The notes under the pieces are model-generated. The model was given only the letters and a program-made list of their open reading frames with translations. It was not told where the DNA came from and ran no database searches. 64,000 nt of DNA from Thinopyrum elongatum (lineage: Eukaryota > Streptophyta > Magnoliopsida > Poales > Poaceae): NCBI GenBank assembly GCA_011799875.1, contig CM022302.1:57825599-57889598 (forward strand), in the 5' to 3' direction. Of the stretch, positions 1 to 11,252 are shown piece after piece. The position numbers and the translations under genes are program-made. Each line of letters opens with the position of its first letter. Positions within the stretch are counted from its first letter, which is position 1.

Positions 1-99
1 TGTTGAGTCCTCTCTATACGTATAGTACGTAGCGTCGACCAAGCACGAAGATAAGAGAGGACACTTCTCTCTATTAGCTAGCTAACACAATATATGAAA

Positions 100-151
100 C
101 CCCTAAATTAACCCTACAAAACCCCTAAACCCCCCCCCCCCCCCCCCCCCC
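100..151. repeat. Telomere-like CCCTAAA variants and C22 tract
   Basis: Three degenerate copies of the plant telomere motif (CCCTAAA-like) lead straight into a run of 22 cytosines at 130-151. It is too short and diverged to be a real interstitial telomere array and is best treated as simple sequence. Confidence 0.5.
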
Positions 152-199
152 TTTCAAAAAAACAAAAACAAAAACCCCAGCTCCTGAGCTGCTGACACG

Positions 200-410
200 T
201 GGATGATCTTTGATCCCGGTTGGTGTTACCAACCGGGACTAAAGGCCCTCCTCTCTGGGCTCGCCGCAGCGGCCGCGTCGAGCCCCATCTGTCCCGGTTC
301 GTATAAGAACCGGGACTAAAGGTGTTGTGCTTTAGTCCCGACCCTTTAGTCCCGGTTCCCGAACTGGGACAAATGGGCCTTATGAACCGGGACAAATGGG
401 CATTTTTCTA
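200..410. repeat. MITE-like inverted-repeat block (GGGACTAAAGG family)
   Basis: The motif CCGGGACTAAAGG and its reverse complement CCTTTAGTCCCGG occur several times (about 233-245, 310-322, 330-340, 343-357). A perfect 10-bp hairpin with a 3-nt loop lies at 215-237. This motif set is common in grass MITEs. I cannot fix the superfamily because I see no clear target duplication. Confidence 0.6.
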
Positions 411-1130
411 CTAATGGGACCCATCCTGGGCTTATAAACTCCTGTCACTCTGGCCGGCATAAACCTTCTGATCTCATGTACAGCTAAGTACATAAATTTC
501 TAATGACAACGCATGTAATGACATGCACGATCGATCAGCATTTAACGACTGTTTATACACAAGAGGATGAGTTATACTCCTAGTATATGCACGATCACCT
601 ACCGGTACGCACGATAGCTAAAGTATACACTATTCATCAGTCTGCAATGGCCTTTCGGGAAAAGATAACCCAGCGCACACGGTTCAACGTGCAGCCGCGG
701 ACCCGGAAGGGTTCAAGCCTCCAATTTCGGAGAGTAGCCCACTAAATTCCAAGTGGTGATCCAGCTACGGGAATCTACAAATACATTATCGAAGTAGCTG
801 ACTTTCTTGTCAGGTTTGGGAAGGGGGCAGGCTGTTGTGATCAACTTGAAGAAATGAACGTGACCTTGCTGTGACATCTCTGTTTGTCTAAGAGTCAGGG
901 TGGACTCGCTGTGATCAACTTTTGTTTTGAGAAATACTTGCTGTGATCAACTTGAAGAAAAGAAATGGATGGAGAGAATGGAGCGACAGGCGAGATGGGC
1001 TCCGTATGGCCTGAGGCAGATTTGGGCCTGGGGCAACTGGGGCTGTAGCCCCAGACATGGCCCCACTGGAACCTATACGAGCAACTAACGAAGGAGTACT
1101 TCTTCGGGAGCACCCGCAAGTGTCACTTGG
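411..1130. other. Intergenic, no gene recognised
   Basis: No coding region is supported. A short direct duplication of a segment containing 'gatcaacttgaagaaa' occurs near 838-855 and 945-961. Open frames here are short and show no domain I recognise. Confidence 0.5.
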
Positions 1131-1134
1131 GGTT

Positions 1135-1168
1135 GGCTGAGAGCGCGTTACTTGGTGTGCTCTCAGCC
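1135..1168. repeat. 9-bp inverted repeat at a probable transposon edge
   Basis: GGCTGAGAG at 1135-1143 is the exact reverse complement of CTCTCAGCC at 1160-1168. It lies just before the hairpin minisatellite and could be the end of a non-autonomous DNA transposon. The opposite end was not found. Confidence 0.35.
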
Positions 1169-1289
1169 GCCGTCACGTGTCGCGCTCTGGTCCTCTTTTC
1201 GATTTTTATTTTATTTTTCCGCACGCATTGTCAGTGTTTAGTTGTTTTTTTCTGTGTTTTTTCGGTTACCTTGATTTTCTTAGGTTTTG

Positions 1290-2030
1290 GACATACGAAA
1301 AATCTCGCAAAAAACACATTTTCTTTTTACTTTCGCGAGAGGTACATATCTACTTCTCGTGGATGCACGGATTAGCTTCCGCGAGAGGAACAGTTGTGCC
1401 TCTCCGAAAAAAAAAAAATTCCTTCCACAAGAAGTACTGAGTTGCTTCCGCGAGAGGCACATTCGTTCCTCTCAGAAACGGAAAAACATGCGATTTCTTT
1501 TCTTTCCTTCTGCGTGTCGTGCCTCTTGGAAACGAAAAAAACACGTTTTTTCCTTCCGCGGGAGGCACCTGAAAACCGAAAAAAATGTTTTTTTTTCTTT
1601 TGCGAGAGGCACATTCGAGCCTCTCGAAACCGAAAGAAACGTGATTTTTCCTTCCGCGAGAGGCATAGTCGTGCATCTCCGAAACGAAAAAATGCGTTTT
1701 TCTTTCCTTCCACGAGAGGCACGGATTTGCTTCCGCGAGAGGCAAAGTCGGAAACGGAAAAATACGCGTTTTCTTTTTTTCCTTCCGCGACCTCTCGGAA
1801 ACGAAAAAAATGTGTTTTTTTTTTCCTTCAGCGAGAGGCACGTATTTACTTCCACGAGAAGCACGGATTTACTTCCGTGAGAGGCACATTCGTACCTCTC
1901 GAAAAAAAAGAACACATATTTTTGGCGAGAGGCACAGATTTATTTCTCATGAAGGCACGAATTTGCTTCGGCGAGAGCCAGAGTCATGCTTCTTTCGAAA
2001 AGGAAAAAGAACTTGCTCTCGGTTCGGTTT
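1290..2030. repeat. Degenerate minisatellite of short hairpins (GCGAGAGGCAC core)
   Basis: About 13 copies of a core like GCGAGAGGCAC recur at irregular intervals of 25-60 bp. Many are followed after 3-7 nt by a GNGCCTCTC-like reverse complement and then an A- or T-rich run. Long overlapping open frames exist on both strands, but they are made of this repeat (Arg/Lys/Phe-rich) and are not credible genes. The repeat is reminiscent of sequence common in wheat intergenic DNA. Confidence 0.7.
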
Positions 2031-2039
2031 TTTCGTCTG

Positions 2040-2679
2040 TTTTTTTTGTGAAAAATAAAATTCATCAAAATTTATTAACATGGGATCTAGTTTTAAAGAT
2101 CTCGACGTGAGGAACCCAACGGTGAAAACGGTTTGAGATTTGGACGGAATGTTTAAGAGATAAAACGTTTTGAATAAATAGATCTACATAAAAAAGCGGA
2201 AACTCCCAGATCTCGGGGCTCATGGCTGGACACGGGGATGGGTGCCCGCGATCATTTAGATTAGATATAGAATAGAAGTATGTCCGGAATTATATCTCCA
2301 GAGTCAGACGAGCTCCACTTTTAGTTGAAGTGTGTCCAAAATGTAACGAATTTCGTCATGTTTATATGAAATCCATCATGTTTGCTTGAATCTCTCCCGG
2401 TTTATATCGAAATCCGACCGATTCGTATGAATTTCATCTGTTAAGCTCAAAATGTGGTTTAAATGTATGTGAGCAGCGTTGGATGGCTGCCTCCGACATC
2501 AGCGTCCGCAGACTGGTCCCCATCCGAGGACATATGCCCAATAAAATTTAGGGGTAAGTGTTGGAGATACCTTAAAGCATTAGTCCTTAAGACGTGTTAA
2601 CCTTAATTATCAAAACCTAGTATAGAGTTGGCCCAGCTTAAGGGAAGTTTGTACTGGGCTAGTACAACATTCTAGAGTT
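2040..2679. other. Intergenic, no gene recognised
   Basis: Non-coding sequence with several stretches built on 'gaaatccatcatg/gaatttcatc' (about 2350-2450), which looks like degraded transposon sequence. No terminal repeats or open frame were identified. Confidence 0.4.
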
Positions 2680-3480
2680 TTGTTCTTTCCAACACGAGGC
2701 GTGTGTTTTTTATTTTTATATTTATTTTTCTTACTTTTATTTATATTTCAAAAATGTTGTAAACCTATAGATACATGGAATATTTTACTTTACCTAGTTT
2801 TTAAAAATGTTCGCCACACATTACAAAAATGTTTGTGGAATGTAAAAGTATGTTCTCGAGGTTTTAAAAAATGTTCTACAATTCAAAAAAATCTTCGTGA
2901 CATTGCACATATGGTAGCACATTTAAAAATATGTTCATGAAGTTTTTAAAACAATCATAAAAATGTAAAAACTTGTCCACGCAAATTGTAAAAAATATTC
3001 ATACCACTAAAAATTTGTTCATGACATTTAAAAAATATTCACACGTTGAAAAATATTTTCATGCCATTTTACAAAGTTATTTTTTTGCGAGGAAACTTTT
3101 GATCTAGAAAATTCTCATAGCATATAAAAAGTTTGTGTGCCATTAAAAAGTGTTCATAAAACTTTAAAAATGTCTGCTTGTTTTAAAAAAAGATGTGCAT
3201 GCCATTTTTTGAAAAACATTTAGTCCGTGCTTAAAAAAATTTCATCGTGTATTTAGAAAAATTTCACCATGCACTTAAAAAATATCCAATGTACATGACA
3301 AACGCTCCACATGTATTCAGATAAAATGTTTAACATCTATCCAATATTCAACTTGAATAAAAAAACTCAAAATTTATTTAGAAAATGAATAAATGGGAAA
3401 AGGAAAAATGAAAAATGAACTAAAAGAAGAACAAAAGAAAACTGGTGAAAACAGTAGAGAAAACACAGAAAAAGTCCATG
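2680..3480. repeat. AT-rich degenerate tandem repeat
   Basis: A loose repeat of about 25-35 bp built on 'aaaaatgttcatgccattt' recurs through about 800 bp (for example near 2876, 2930, 3008, 3060, 3150, 3200). Copies vary in length and sequence. It has no coding potential. Confidence 0.5.
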
Positions 3481-3868
3481 TGGAACCTCTCAACAGGGCA
3501 TAAGGTGTTGGGTTTTCATTGCGATGGGGGACGCCCATAGGGTGCTTTGTCTTAGGACTTGGCTAGGCAAGCACTACTGCAATTGTTGTTTTTAGTGGTG
3601 GTGACGGCATGCATTATGATCGACGATGACAATGACGATGTATATATTGTGGTAGCTAGATAGTGCTTGATAACTGTTGCTAGGCCGTATATTTTGATGT
3701 GGTGGTATATACTAACTTCTCATGGTGATGGTGAACTTGTGGTAATAGGATTACACCCTCTTTTTGGATATGGTGGTAGGATGACAACAAAGTTGTTAGG
3801 ACAAAATTGTGCTGCGTTTTGGGTATCTGATCATGCATGTCTATGTTGTTTTTCTTCCACATGTTGTA
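3481..3868. other. Intergenic up to the copia insertion
   Basis: No recognisable gene. This sequence directly abuts the copia insertion at 3874. Without that insertion it would be contiguous with 12885, where a decayed viroplasmin/RNase H1-N-like gene starts, so upstream parts of that gene could lie here, though I could not recognise any. Confidence 0.35.
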
Positions 3869-3873
3869 CTCCT

Positions 3874-4786
3874 TGCTGGAATTTTGTCTATTTCGGGCCA
3901 AGCCCAATAGCAGTTTCAGAAATTCCTAATAAATCCTAGAGGCCCACGCAGCCCATTCGTGCAAGGCAAGAGGTGGAACTAAAGTTTAGTCCCACATTGA
4001 TAGTTTAGAGGGAGTTGGACCTCCTTATAAGGGAGGTTCTTTCCCCACATGTATGAGGATGAGACCAAGAGGGACATCCACGCGCGCTCCTCCTCCGCCG
4101 CCCGCCTCGCCTCGCCTCGCCTCGCCTCGCCTCGGGAATGAGCCGAGCCGATGTCTAAATTTTTGCCACGCACGACGGGTATACGAAAGGTCGCGCGGGA
4201 GCTGAAACGTTTTCTGTAGTGGACACTGAATCCGAACGGCTCGCCTCTTCGGCTGAAGTCTGTTCGTCTCAGAGAGATATCCCGGCTTGCGGCGTGCACC
4301 GCGAGTTGGGACAGTAGGCCTCCGAAACCGCACCTCTTTGAGTCCTGTACGGGAGAAGGGTGATAAGGTTTTTGGGGAGCGCTCTGTGCGACTACTGACT
4401 CCTTCATCACGGACGCCCCAGACTCCGACGATGACTTCTTCCCCAACGTCGACAACCTCCTCGGCTACATGGCTGGCGAGGATGTCGACCCCAAGTCCAG
4501 TGCTTCTGCTGTTGCTGTCCCGTACGTGTTCTTACTCTTTCTGTTAGAGGCCCTGCCACAGTTCCTTGTTCTAGTGTTTGCCCTAGATATGTTAGCTTCG
4601 AATTCATATGTGCAACTTGCTATACTGTCTGCTCTAGATATGTTTAGTTACAGTTCATATATGAAGATGCTATTTACCTTGTCTTTGTCAGATCACATGG
4701 CTTGTTTTATCACTGCTATATTAGTCATGCTTTATCTAGTATTTTTGTTAATAAAATCATTCGGTAAATTCCTCATATTTTCAACA
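3874..4786 (+). repeat. 5' LTR of the copia element, core promoter deleted
   Basis: The LTR is 913 bp against 1068 bp for its partner at 11812-12879. Compared with the 3' LTR it lacks an 80-bp block (12202-12281, which includes TATAAAA) and a 63-bp block (12294-12356). It also has an expanded CCTCG run near 4105-4135. A weaker TTATAAG at about 4024 is shared by both LTRs. An open frame running from the LTR into gag is incidental. Confidence 0.93.
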
Positions 4787-4797
4787 ATCCAAAAACC

Positions 4798-4809
4798 TTA
4801 TTATAGGCT
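4798..4809 (+). promoter_or_regulatory. Decayed primer-binding site of the copia element
   Basis: The sequence 11 nt after the 5' LTR (ttattataggct) resembles a damaged copy of the usual copia site TTGGTATCAGAGCT, the complement of initiator tRNA-Met. The central bases are missing. An intact site is not visible. Confidence 0.35.
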
Positions 4810-4837
4810 ATTTACCCCGAGTGGTTTTGCTGCTTCC

Positions 4838-6181
4838 ATGAGACCTCCTATGTTTGAGGGTATCCACTATAAGAGGTGGCGCGTGAGAGCAGTCTTATGG
4901 TTTCAAACCATGATTTGCTATGACGCCACTCTTGGCAAACCTGAAGGAGAGTATGATGCTCAACAGGCACAAGCTTTTCAGAAAATGGATACTCTGTTTA
5001 AGGCTGTTCTCTTGAGTGTTCTTGGTGAGAACATAGTTGATGCTTATGCGTCAATTGATAATGGAAAAGATATGTGGGACGCACTCGAGGCCAAGTTTGG
5101 GGTCTCGGATGCTGGCACTGAGTTGTACATCATGGAGCAATTCTATGATTACAGGATGACTGAAGAGCGCTCCGTGGTTGAGCAAGCTCATGAGATACAG
5201 TCATTTGCTAGAGAACTTGAGCACTTCAATTCTATGCTACCGGACAAGTTTGTTGCCGGAGGTATCATCACTAAGCTTCCTCCTTCGTGGAGGAACTTTG
5301 CTACCTTACTGAAGCATAAGAGGCAGGAGTTTTCCGTTCCGGATCTCATTGGTACTCTTGATGTGGAAGAAAAGGCGAGAGCAAAGGATACACGTGCTCG
5401 AGGTATTGAGGGAGGATCTAGTGCCAATCTGGTACAGAAGAAAAACTTCTAACCCCACAAGTTCAAGAACAAGGGCAAGTTTGATGGTAAAGCAAAGTTT
5501 GATGGGAAGAACAAGGTTGTGCAGCACACCAACTTCAAGAAGAAGAATGACAAGAAGAAAGGTGTTTGTCATGTGTGCGGAGATCCTGACCATTGGGCTC
5601 CTAGTTGCCCTAATCGTTATGACAAGCGTCATCTTGGAAAAGGCGGCAAGACCGCTAATGTTGTCATTGGAGACATTGACATGAAGGATGCTGGGTATGG
5701 TATATTTTCCACTATTCTTTCAGTATGTCATTCTCCTGATTGGTTAATTGACACGGGTGCTAATGTGCATATATGCGGTGATATTTCCATGTTTTCGTCT
5801 TATCAGACCGCAGGGACTTCCACCGTGCTGATGGGCAACGGTTCAAGTGCTTCTGTTCGTGGTGTTGGCACGGTCGATCTGAAGTTTACTTCGGGAAAGA
5901 TCGTGCGGCTGAAGAACGTGCATTATGTCCCCTCCGTCAATAAAAATCTTGTTAGCGGATCTCTTCTGTGTAGAGATGGCTACAATCTTGACTTTGAGTC
6001 GAATAAATTTGTAATATCCAAGTATGGAACCTTTGTTGGTAAAGGCTATGAGTCAGGAGGCCTGTTTCGTTTATCCTTATCAGACGTTTGCAATAAAGTT
6101 GTTAATCATGTTTGCAACAATAGTGAATCAAATGTGTGGCATTCACGACTTTGTCATGTTAACTTTGGTTGCATGTCGTGA
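4838..6181 (+). pseudogene. copia gag and protease region, nonsense-mutated
   Basis: The first likely gag ATG is at 4838 (MRPPMFEG...). The capsid-like part runs to an in-frame TAA at 5450-5452; the same frame then continues through a Lys-rich stretch and a zinc knuckle, CHVCGDPDHWAPSC, near 5566-5607. The aspartic protease active site reads DWLIDTGANVHIC near 5737-5775. The GAG-pre-integrase motif WHSRLCHVNFG precedes a TGA at 6179-6181. The reading frame is continuous apart from the two stops, so this is one ancestral polyprotein broken by point mutations. Confidence 0.92.
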
Positions 6182-8304
6182 CTAGCGAAGTTGAACTTAA
6201 TCCCTAGTTTCACCTCTGTCAAGAGATCTAAGTGTCAAGTGTGTGTGCAAGCTAAGCAACCTCGTAAGTCTCATGCGACTGCGGAAACAAGAAATCTTGC
6301 ACCACTAGAGTTCATACATTCAGATCTTTGTGAAATGAATGGTGTGTTGACAAAAAATGGAAAGAAATATTTTATGACGTTAATTAATGACTCCACTAGA
6401 TATTGCCATGTGTATCTTCTGAAATCTAAGGATGAGGCTTTGAACTATTTCAAAATCTATAAAGCTGAAGTGGAAAACCAACTTGATCGAAAGATCAAAA
6501 GGCTTAGGTCCGATCGTGGTGGAGAGTATTTCTCAAATGAATTTGATTCCTTTTGTGCGGAACATGGTATAATCCATGAGAGGACGCCTCCCTATTCACC
6601 TCAGTCAAATGGGGTGGCCGAAAGAAAGAACCGTACTCTAACTAATTTGGTTAACGCCATGTTAGACACATCGGGTCTCTCCAAGGCATGGTGGGGGGAG
6701 GCGATATTGACAGCATGTCATGTCCTAAACCGAGTTCCCACAAAGAACAAAGAGATAACTCCATTCGAGGAATGGGAGAAGAAAAGGTTAAAGCTCTCTT
6801 ATCTACGAACCTGGGGTTGTTTGGCAAAAGTCAATGTGCCAATTCCAAAGAAGCGCAAGCTTGGACCAAAGACTGTGGATTGTGTTTTTCTGGGATATGC
6901 TTTTCATAGCATTGGTTATAGATTCTTGGTTGTAAAATCTGAGGTGCCTGACATGCATGTCGGTACGATCATGGAGTCGAATGATGCGACTTTCTTTGAG
7001 GATATCTTTCCCATGAAGGATATGGCTACCTCATCTAATCAGGAGATGCCTAGTTCATCGAATCAAGAACCAGTTACAATTACTGAACCTGCCAGTTCGA
7101 TGGAACACTTTGAAAATCATGTGGATGAGAACAATGAAGTTCCTACTAGGAGCAAGAGACAGAGGACTGCAAAGTCCTTTGGTGATGATTTTCTTGTGTA
7201 TCTCATAGATGACACTCCCAGTTCTATTTCAGAGGCCTATGCATCTGAAGATGCTGCCTACTGGAAGGAAGCGGTCCGTAGTGAGATGGATTCCATCTTG
7301 GCAAATGAAACTTGGGAGATAACTGATCGTCCTTATGGGTGCAAACCTATAGGGTGCAAATGGGTATTCAAGAAGAAGCTTAGGCCTGATGGTACTATCG
7401 AGAAGTACAAAGCATGGCTCGTGGCCAAGGGTTATACCCAAAAGAAAGGTGAAGACTTCTTTGATACTTACTCACCTGTGGCTCGACTGACCACTATTCG
7501 AGTACTACTTTCTCTAGCGGCCTCACATGGTCTTCTCGTTCATCAAATGGATGTTAAGACTGCTTTCCTAAATGGAGAGTTGGATGAGAAAATTTACATG
7601 GAACAGCCAGATGGGTTTGTACTAGATGGTCAGGAAGGAAAAGTGTGCAAGTTACTGAAGTCTTTGTATGGACTTAAGCAAGCACCCAAGCAGTGGCATG
7701 AGAAGTTTGAAAGAACTTTAACAGCTGCAGGCTTCGTTGTAAACGAAGCTGATAAATATGTGTACTATCGCCATGGTGGGGGCGAGGGAGTTATTTTTTG
7801 ATTGTATGTTGATGACATACTGATTTTCGGAACAAATCTGAATGTTATTATGAAGGTCAAGAATTTCCTATCTCGTTGTTTTGAGATGAAGTATTTAGGA
7901 GTCACTACTAGAAAAACTATTATTAACGACGATGGACAAAAACTCTTCGTCGTTAAAATGCAGTCCCATCCGAGCGAGCCCCAAGCAGAACCATGGGTGC
8001 GCTCGTTATTTTTCTCATCTCCTATTTGTACGTAATAGCTTTATAACAAACAGAATCTCTCACCTTTATCTCACCCCGTAAGCAGCAAATTAAAAGAGTA
8101 AAAAAATTGTTGGCGGTTCCCGAGAACATTGGCACTAAATGTCATCCAGATCCTCAATCCTCGTACAACTAGGCCACCTGCTCACGACATCCACCTCCAA
8201 GAATTGATGGCCATTCTCCCCATCTCTGGTCGTTGCCGCTGACGAACCCATTAAAATCGTCCGGTTGCGCGTCCTTTTCGTCTCGTCGCCATCTCTTGTT
8301 AATC

Positions 8305-9769
8305 ATGGGCGATCCAGAAGATCTAGGAGAAGCAGAAAGAAAACGAATCTGGTAGGATCCATCTCCTTGCGCCTCCTTTTCCTCTCCTCCCCTACTTTTT
8401 TTTAATCTGGCGCCTCCATTGATCCCATCTCCCTGCTCTTCTCATATGACTAACGACCCTGGCGCTCCTGCGCTGCAGCCTGCACCTCGCCGCCTACCGA
8501 CCCCGGCGCATACATGCCTCAGCCTACTCCTTGCAGCCGTCCTCGAACCCAGCGTGCACATCGCCGGCCGGTCACCTCGTCCTCGGCGCGCTCGAGCTGC
8601 ATCCTGCACACTACCAGTTTCCACCACTGACGCTATTCCACTACAGGTTCATTGTTAGTCCTCCTTCCTCTGTTTTTTTGGTTGCTGGGCCTTTATCAAC
8701 TATTGTTGATTCATACCCAGTTCATGATTATTAAACACATAGGTGCAATTTTATTTGCTTTATTTTGGTTTACAAATTTACTATGCCATGTTGAATACCA
8801 TCCATTCATGTGTAGCTCTTATATGACCTGGTTTGTTTATAATTTGCTATGCCTTACATTGAACAAAAATGCAGGGCCACGACCATGATATCTCAGTCTC
8901 ACACGGCTCCAACGCCCGGTGTCTGTACATCACAGGAACCCTCCGATTCTATCTATCCTTTATTTGTTTGTTGATTCAACAAATGCACATGACCAGTAGA
9001 TGTGTAGGTTCAGGTAGCTTGGGTTTTCTACATAGCTTGGGTTCAGGTTCAGGTTGCGAACTTGTGATGTCATGATCTACTTGCTAATTTGCTTGTGATG
9101 CCCTGATCTACTTGCTTAAATTTATTGATATTTATCTGCTGAACTGAAAATCCTCTCTTTTCTGTTGGAAATGCCCTCTTTTTTGAGAAAAAGATGCACA
9201 TGTACTAGTTTTGATCTGGAATATACATGTACATGTACTGTGGCAGCGAAATCGGTTAGCGCCGCTAAATGAGTTAGCCCGCCATTTTAAACTTTGCACA
9301 CACCTCATATGGGAGAACAGGACTATGGGGAGGTTATGACTTAGCTAGAAAAGGTATTAGTCAAACTGAAAAAATTATTCAAGCTATCTTGTATTGAATG
9401 ATATAAAGAGGTTGCTTGTTTTCATATCTGCAAATGATGTGCCAAGAAAGGTACAATGCTAATTTAGTGCAAATTGGGATGCAGATGATTCAAAAAGTGA
9501 GTTTCTAACTAGCTTGTAGCACATCAAGAATTTGTTTCTACACTTCATTGTCTTCAAGTTACTCAAACATATTGCACACATGATGATGAAGTTGATGTCA
9601 GCAATGACGGTGACATAGAAAATGATAAGGATGAAAGTGATGGTATGAAAATAATGTCAATTTTTTTTTATTTTTCCATCATCCACCCTACTTACAATTG
9701 GTTGTATATTTTTCAGACACTGCCAATGCCGTAGATGAATTAGCAGGTAGGAGTGATGGTCTACTGTAA
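8305..9769 (+). pseudogene. Possible captured gene fragment within the CACTA element
   Basis: Not a recognised gene. A candidate first exon at 8305-8351 starts MGDPEDLGEAERKRI and ends at a GTAGGA donor-like site. A candidate exon at 9520-9642 encodes an acidic stretch (DDEVDVSNDGDIENDKDESD) and ends at a GTATGA donor-like site. An acceptor (TTTTTCAG) opens a last exon at 9717-9769 that joins in phase and stops after SDGLL. The phase match between the last two exons supports former splicing. The middle part is unresolved, and the whole may be chimeric or chance. Confidence 0.35.
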
Positions 9770-10164
9770 TATATAGAAGCATCGGGAGGGACTGTAATCA
9801 GCGATGAAGATTGATTCTCATTCAAAGAAAGATGGTGTCCAGATTAATAAATATTATCTTTTCTAGTTGTCTTGTTTTCAAGAAAGATATGAGCAAGTAC
9901 ATTGGTCATATAAGGAGTGCTTTTGACTCAATTTTCTAAATAATATTTTAATTCCAGAATTGTATGTCGAAATTTTGGTACTTTGATTAATAAAAGAGGC
10001 GATGTCCTTTCAATTCAGATTCTTTTGTTTCGATACTAATGTGGACGTTAATATTCAAATATTGGATGTTGAACCAACTCACTGTTGAATGGAAAGTCAT
10101 ACTAAATATAAGTGGTTCTGAAGGATATCAAAGTGGTGAGGCCTAATCATGTTTTTGTCACCAT

Positions 10165-10385
10165 GAGAACATTATTAACGATGACAAAAGTGGTCGTTAT
10201 TGCCTTGGGATTGACGACGACACACCATCCTGTCGTTACAAGAATAACGACCACATAATGTGGTTGTTAGATTTTTAACGACGGAGCCTACTACGACCAG
10301 CAGATTGTGGTCGTTAAAGACATTTAACGACCACAATCCAACTTTTAACGACCACATATACCGTCGTTAAAAACCATTTTCCTAG
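10165..10385. repeat. CACTA subterminal repeats (TTAACGACCACA)
   Basis: Direct and inverted copies of TTTAACGACCACA / TGTGGTCGTTAAA cluster here and can fold into several hairpins. In CACTA elements such subterminal arrays bind the TNPA-type protein; that role is inferred from the family. Confidence 0.7.
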
Positions 10386-11252
10386 TAGTGAGTGGCTGAT
10401 GTCATTCTGAACATCAAGTTGTTGAGAGACGATGATGGTGGGATTACATTGCTTCAATCTCACTATGTGGAAAAGATCTTGAGTCGCTTTGGTTATAGTG
10501 ACTGCAAGCCCTCTCCAACACCATATGATGCCAGTGTGTTGCTTCGAAAGAATCGAAGAATTGCTAGAGATCAATTGAAATATTCTCATATTATTGGCTC
10601 GCTTATGTACTTAGCCAGTGCTACAAGACCTGACATCTCTTTTGCTGTTAGCAAACTGAGTCGGTTTGTCTCAAAACCAGGAGATGTGCATTGGAAAGCT
10701 CTAGAGAGAGTTATGCGTTATTTGAAAGGCACTACGAATTATGGAATTCACTACACTGGGCACCCAAAGGTGCTTGAAGCGTATAGTGACTCAAACTGGA
10801 TCTCAGATGCTGATGAGATAAAGGCCACGAGCGGATATGTATTCACTCATGGAGGTGGCGCTGTTTCTTAGAAGTCTTGCAAGCAGACCATCTTAACGAG
10901 GTCAACAATGGAAGCAGAACTCACAGCACTAGATACAGCTACGGTTGAAGCAGATTGGCTTCGCCGGCTCTTGAATGACTTGCCGGTTGTTGAGAAACCT
11001 GTACCGGGTATCCTTATGAATTGTGACAATCAAACTGTGATCACGAAAGTGAGCAGCTCAAAGGATAACATGAAGTCATCAAGACACGTTCAGAGAAGGT
11101 TAAAGTCTGTCAGGAAAATGAAAAACTCCGGAGTTATTGCATTGGATTATATCCAAACGTCTAAAAATCTGGCAGATCCTTTTACTAAGGGTCTATCACG
11201 TAATGTGATAGATAATGCATCGAGGGAGATGGGTATGAGACCCACAATATGA

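Larger units (their letters stand above)
7903..10390. mobile_element. Non-autonomous CACTA transposon inside copia pol
   Basis: The terminal inverted repeats are CACTACTAGAAAA at the left and its near complement TTTTCCTAGTAGTG at the right, flanked by the 3-bp duplication AGT (7900-7902 and 10391-10393). Subterminal regions carry many copies of TTAACGAC/GTCGTTAA (7920-7960 and 10165-10375), as expected for transposase-binding repeats. No transposase is encoded. The interior looks like transcribed host-type sequence with possible exons. Confidence 0.93.
6182..11252 (+). pseudogene. copia integrase, reverse transcriptase and RNase H, interrupted by a CACTA element
   Basis: The frame continues from gag. 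The integrase zinc part includes CQVCVQAKQ; the catalytic core shows HSDLCEMNG, RSDRGGEYFS and SPQSNGVAERKN, giving the D, D and E residues. Reverse transcriptase shows [13 protein letters not shown] and LYVDDILIFG. TGA at 7799-7801 lies directly before YVDD. The frame is split at 7902 by the CACTA element and resumes at 10392 after removing 2488 bp plus the 3-bp duplication. RNase H follows, with a TAG at 10869-10871 where the family normally has Trp. The normal end is TGA at 11250-11252. No frameshift is present, only nonsense codons. Confidence 0.92.

Noticed and set aside
100..151. Interstitial telomere
   Set aside because: Only three degenerate CCCTAAA-like copies next to a homopolymer.
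1290..2030. CRISPR-like array
   Set aside because: Repeats are variable in sequence and spacing, spacers are not unique, and the genome is clearly a plant nuclear genome.
1287..2110. Long overlapping open frames on both strands (up to 238 codons)
   Set aside because: They are formed by the hairpin minisatellite; similar Arg/Phe/Lys-rich translations occur in every frame and on both strands.
4469..4837. Open frame from the copia LTR fused in frame with gag
   Set aside because: The N-terminal part is LTR sequence, also present without gag in the 3' LTR; the gag start at 4838 is more credible.
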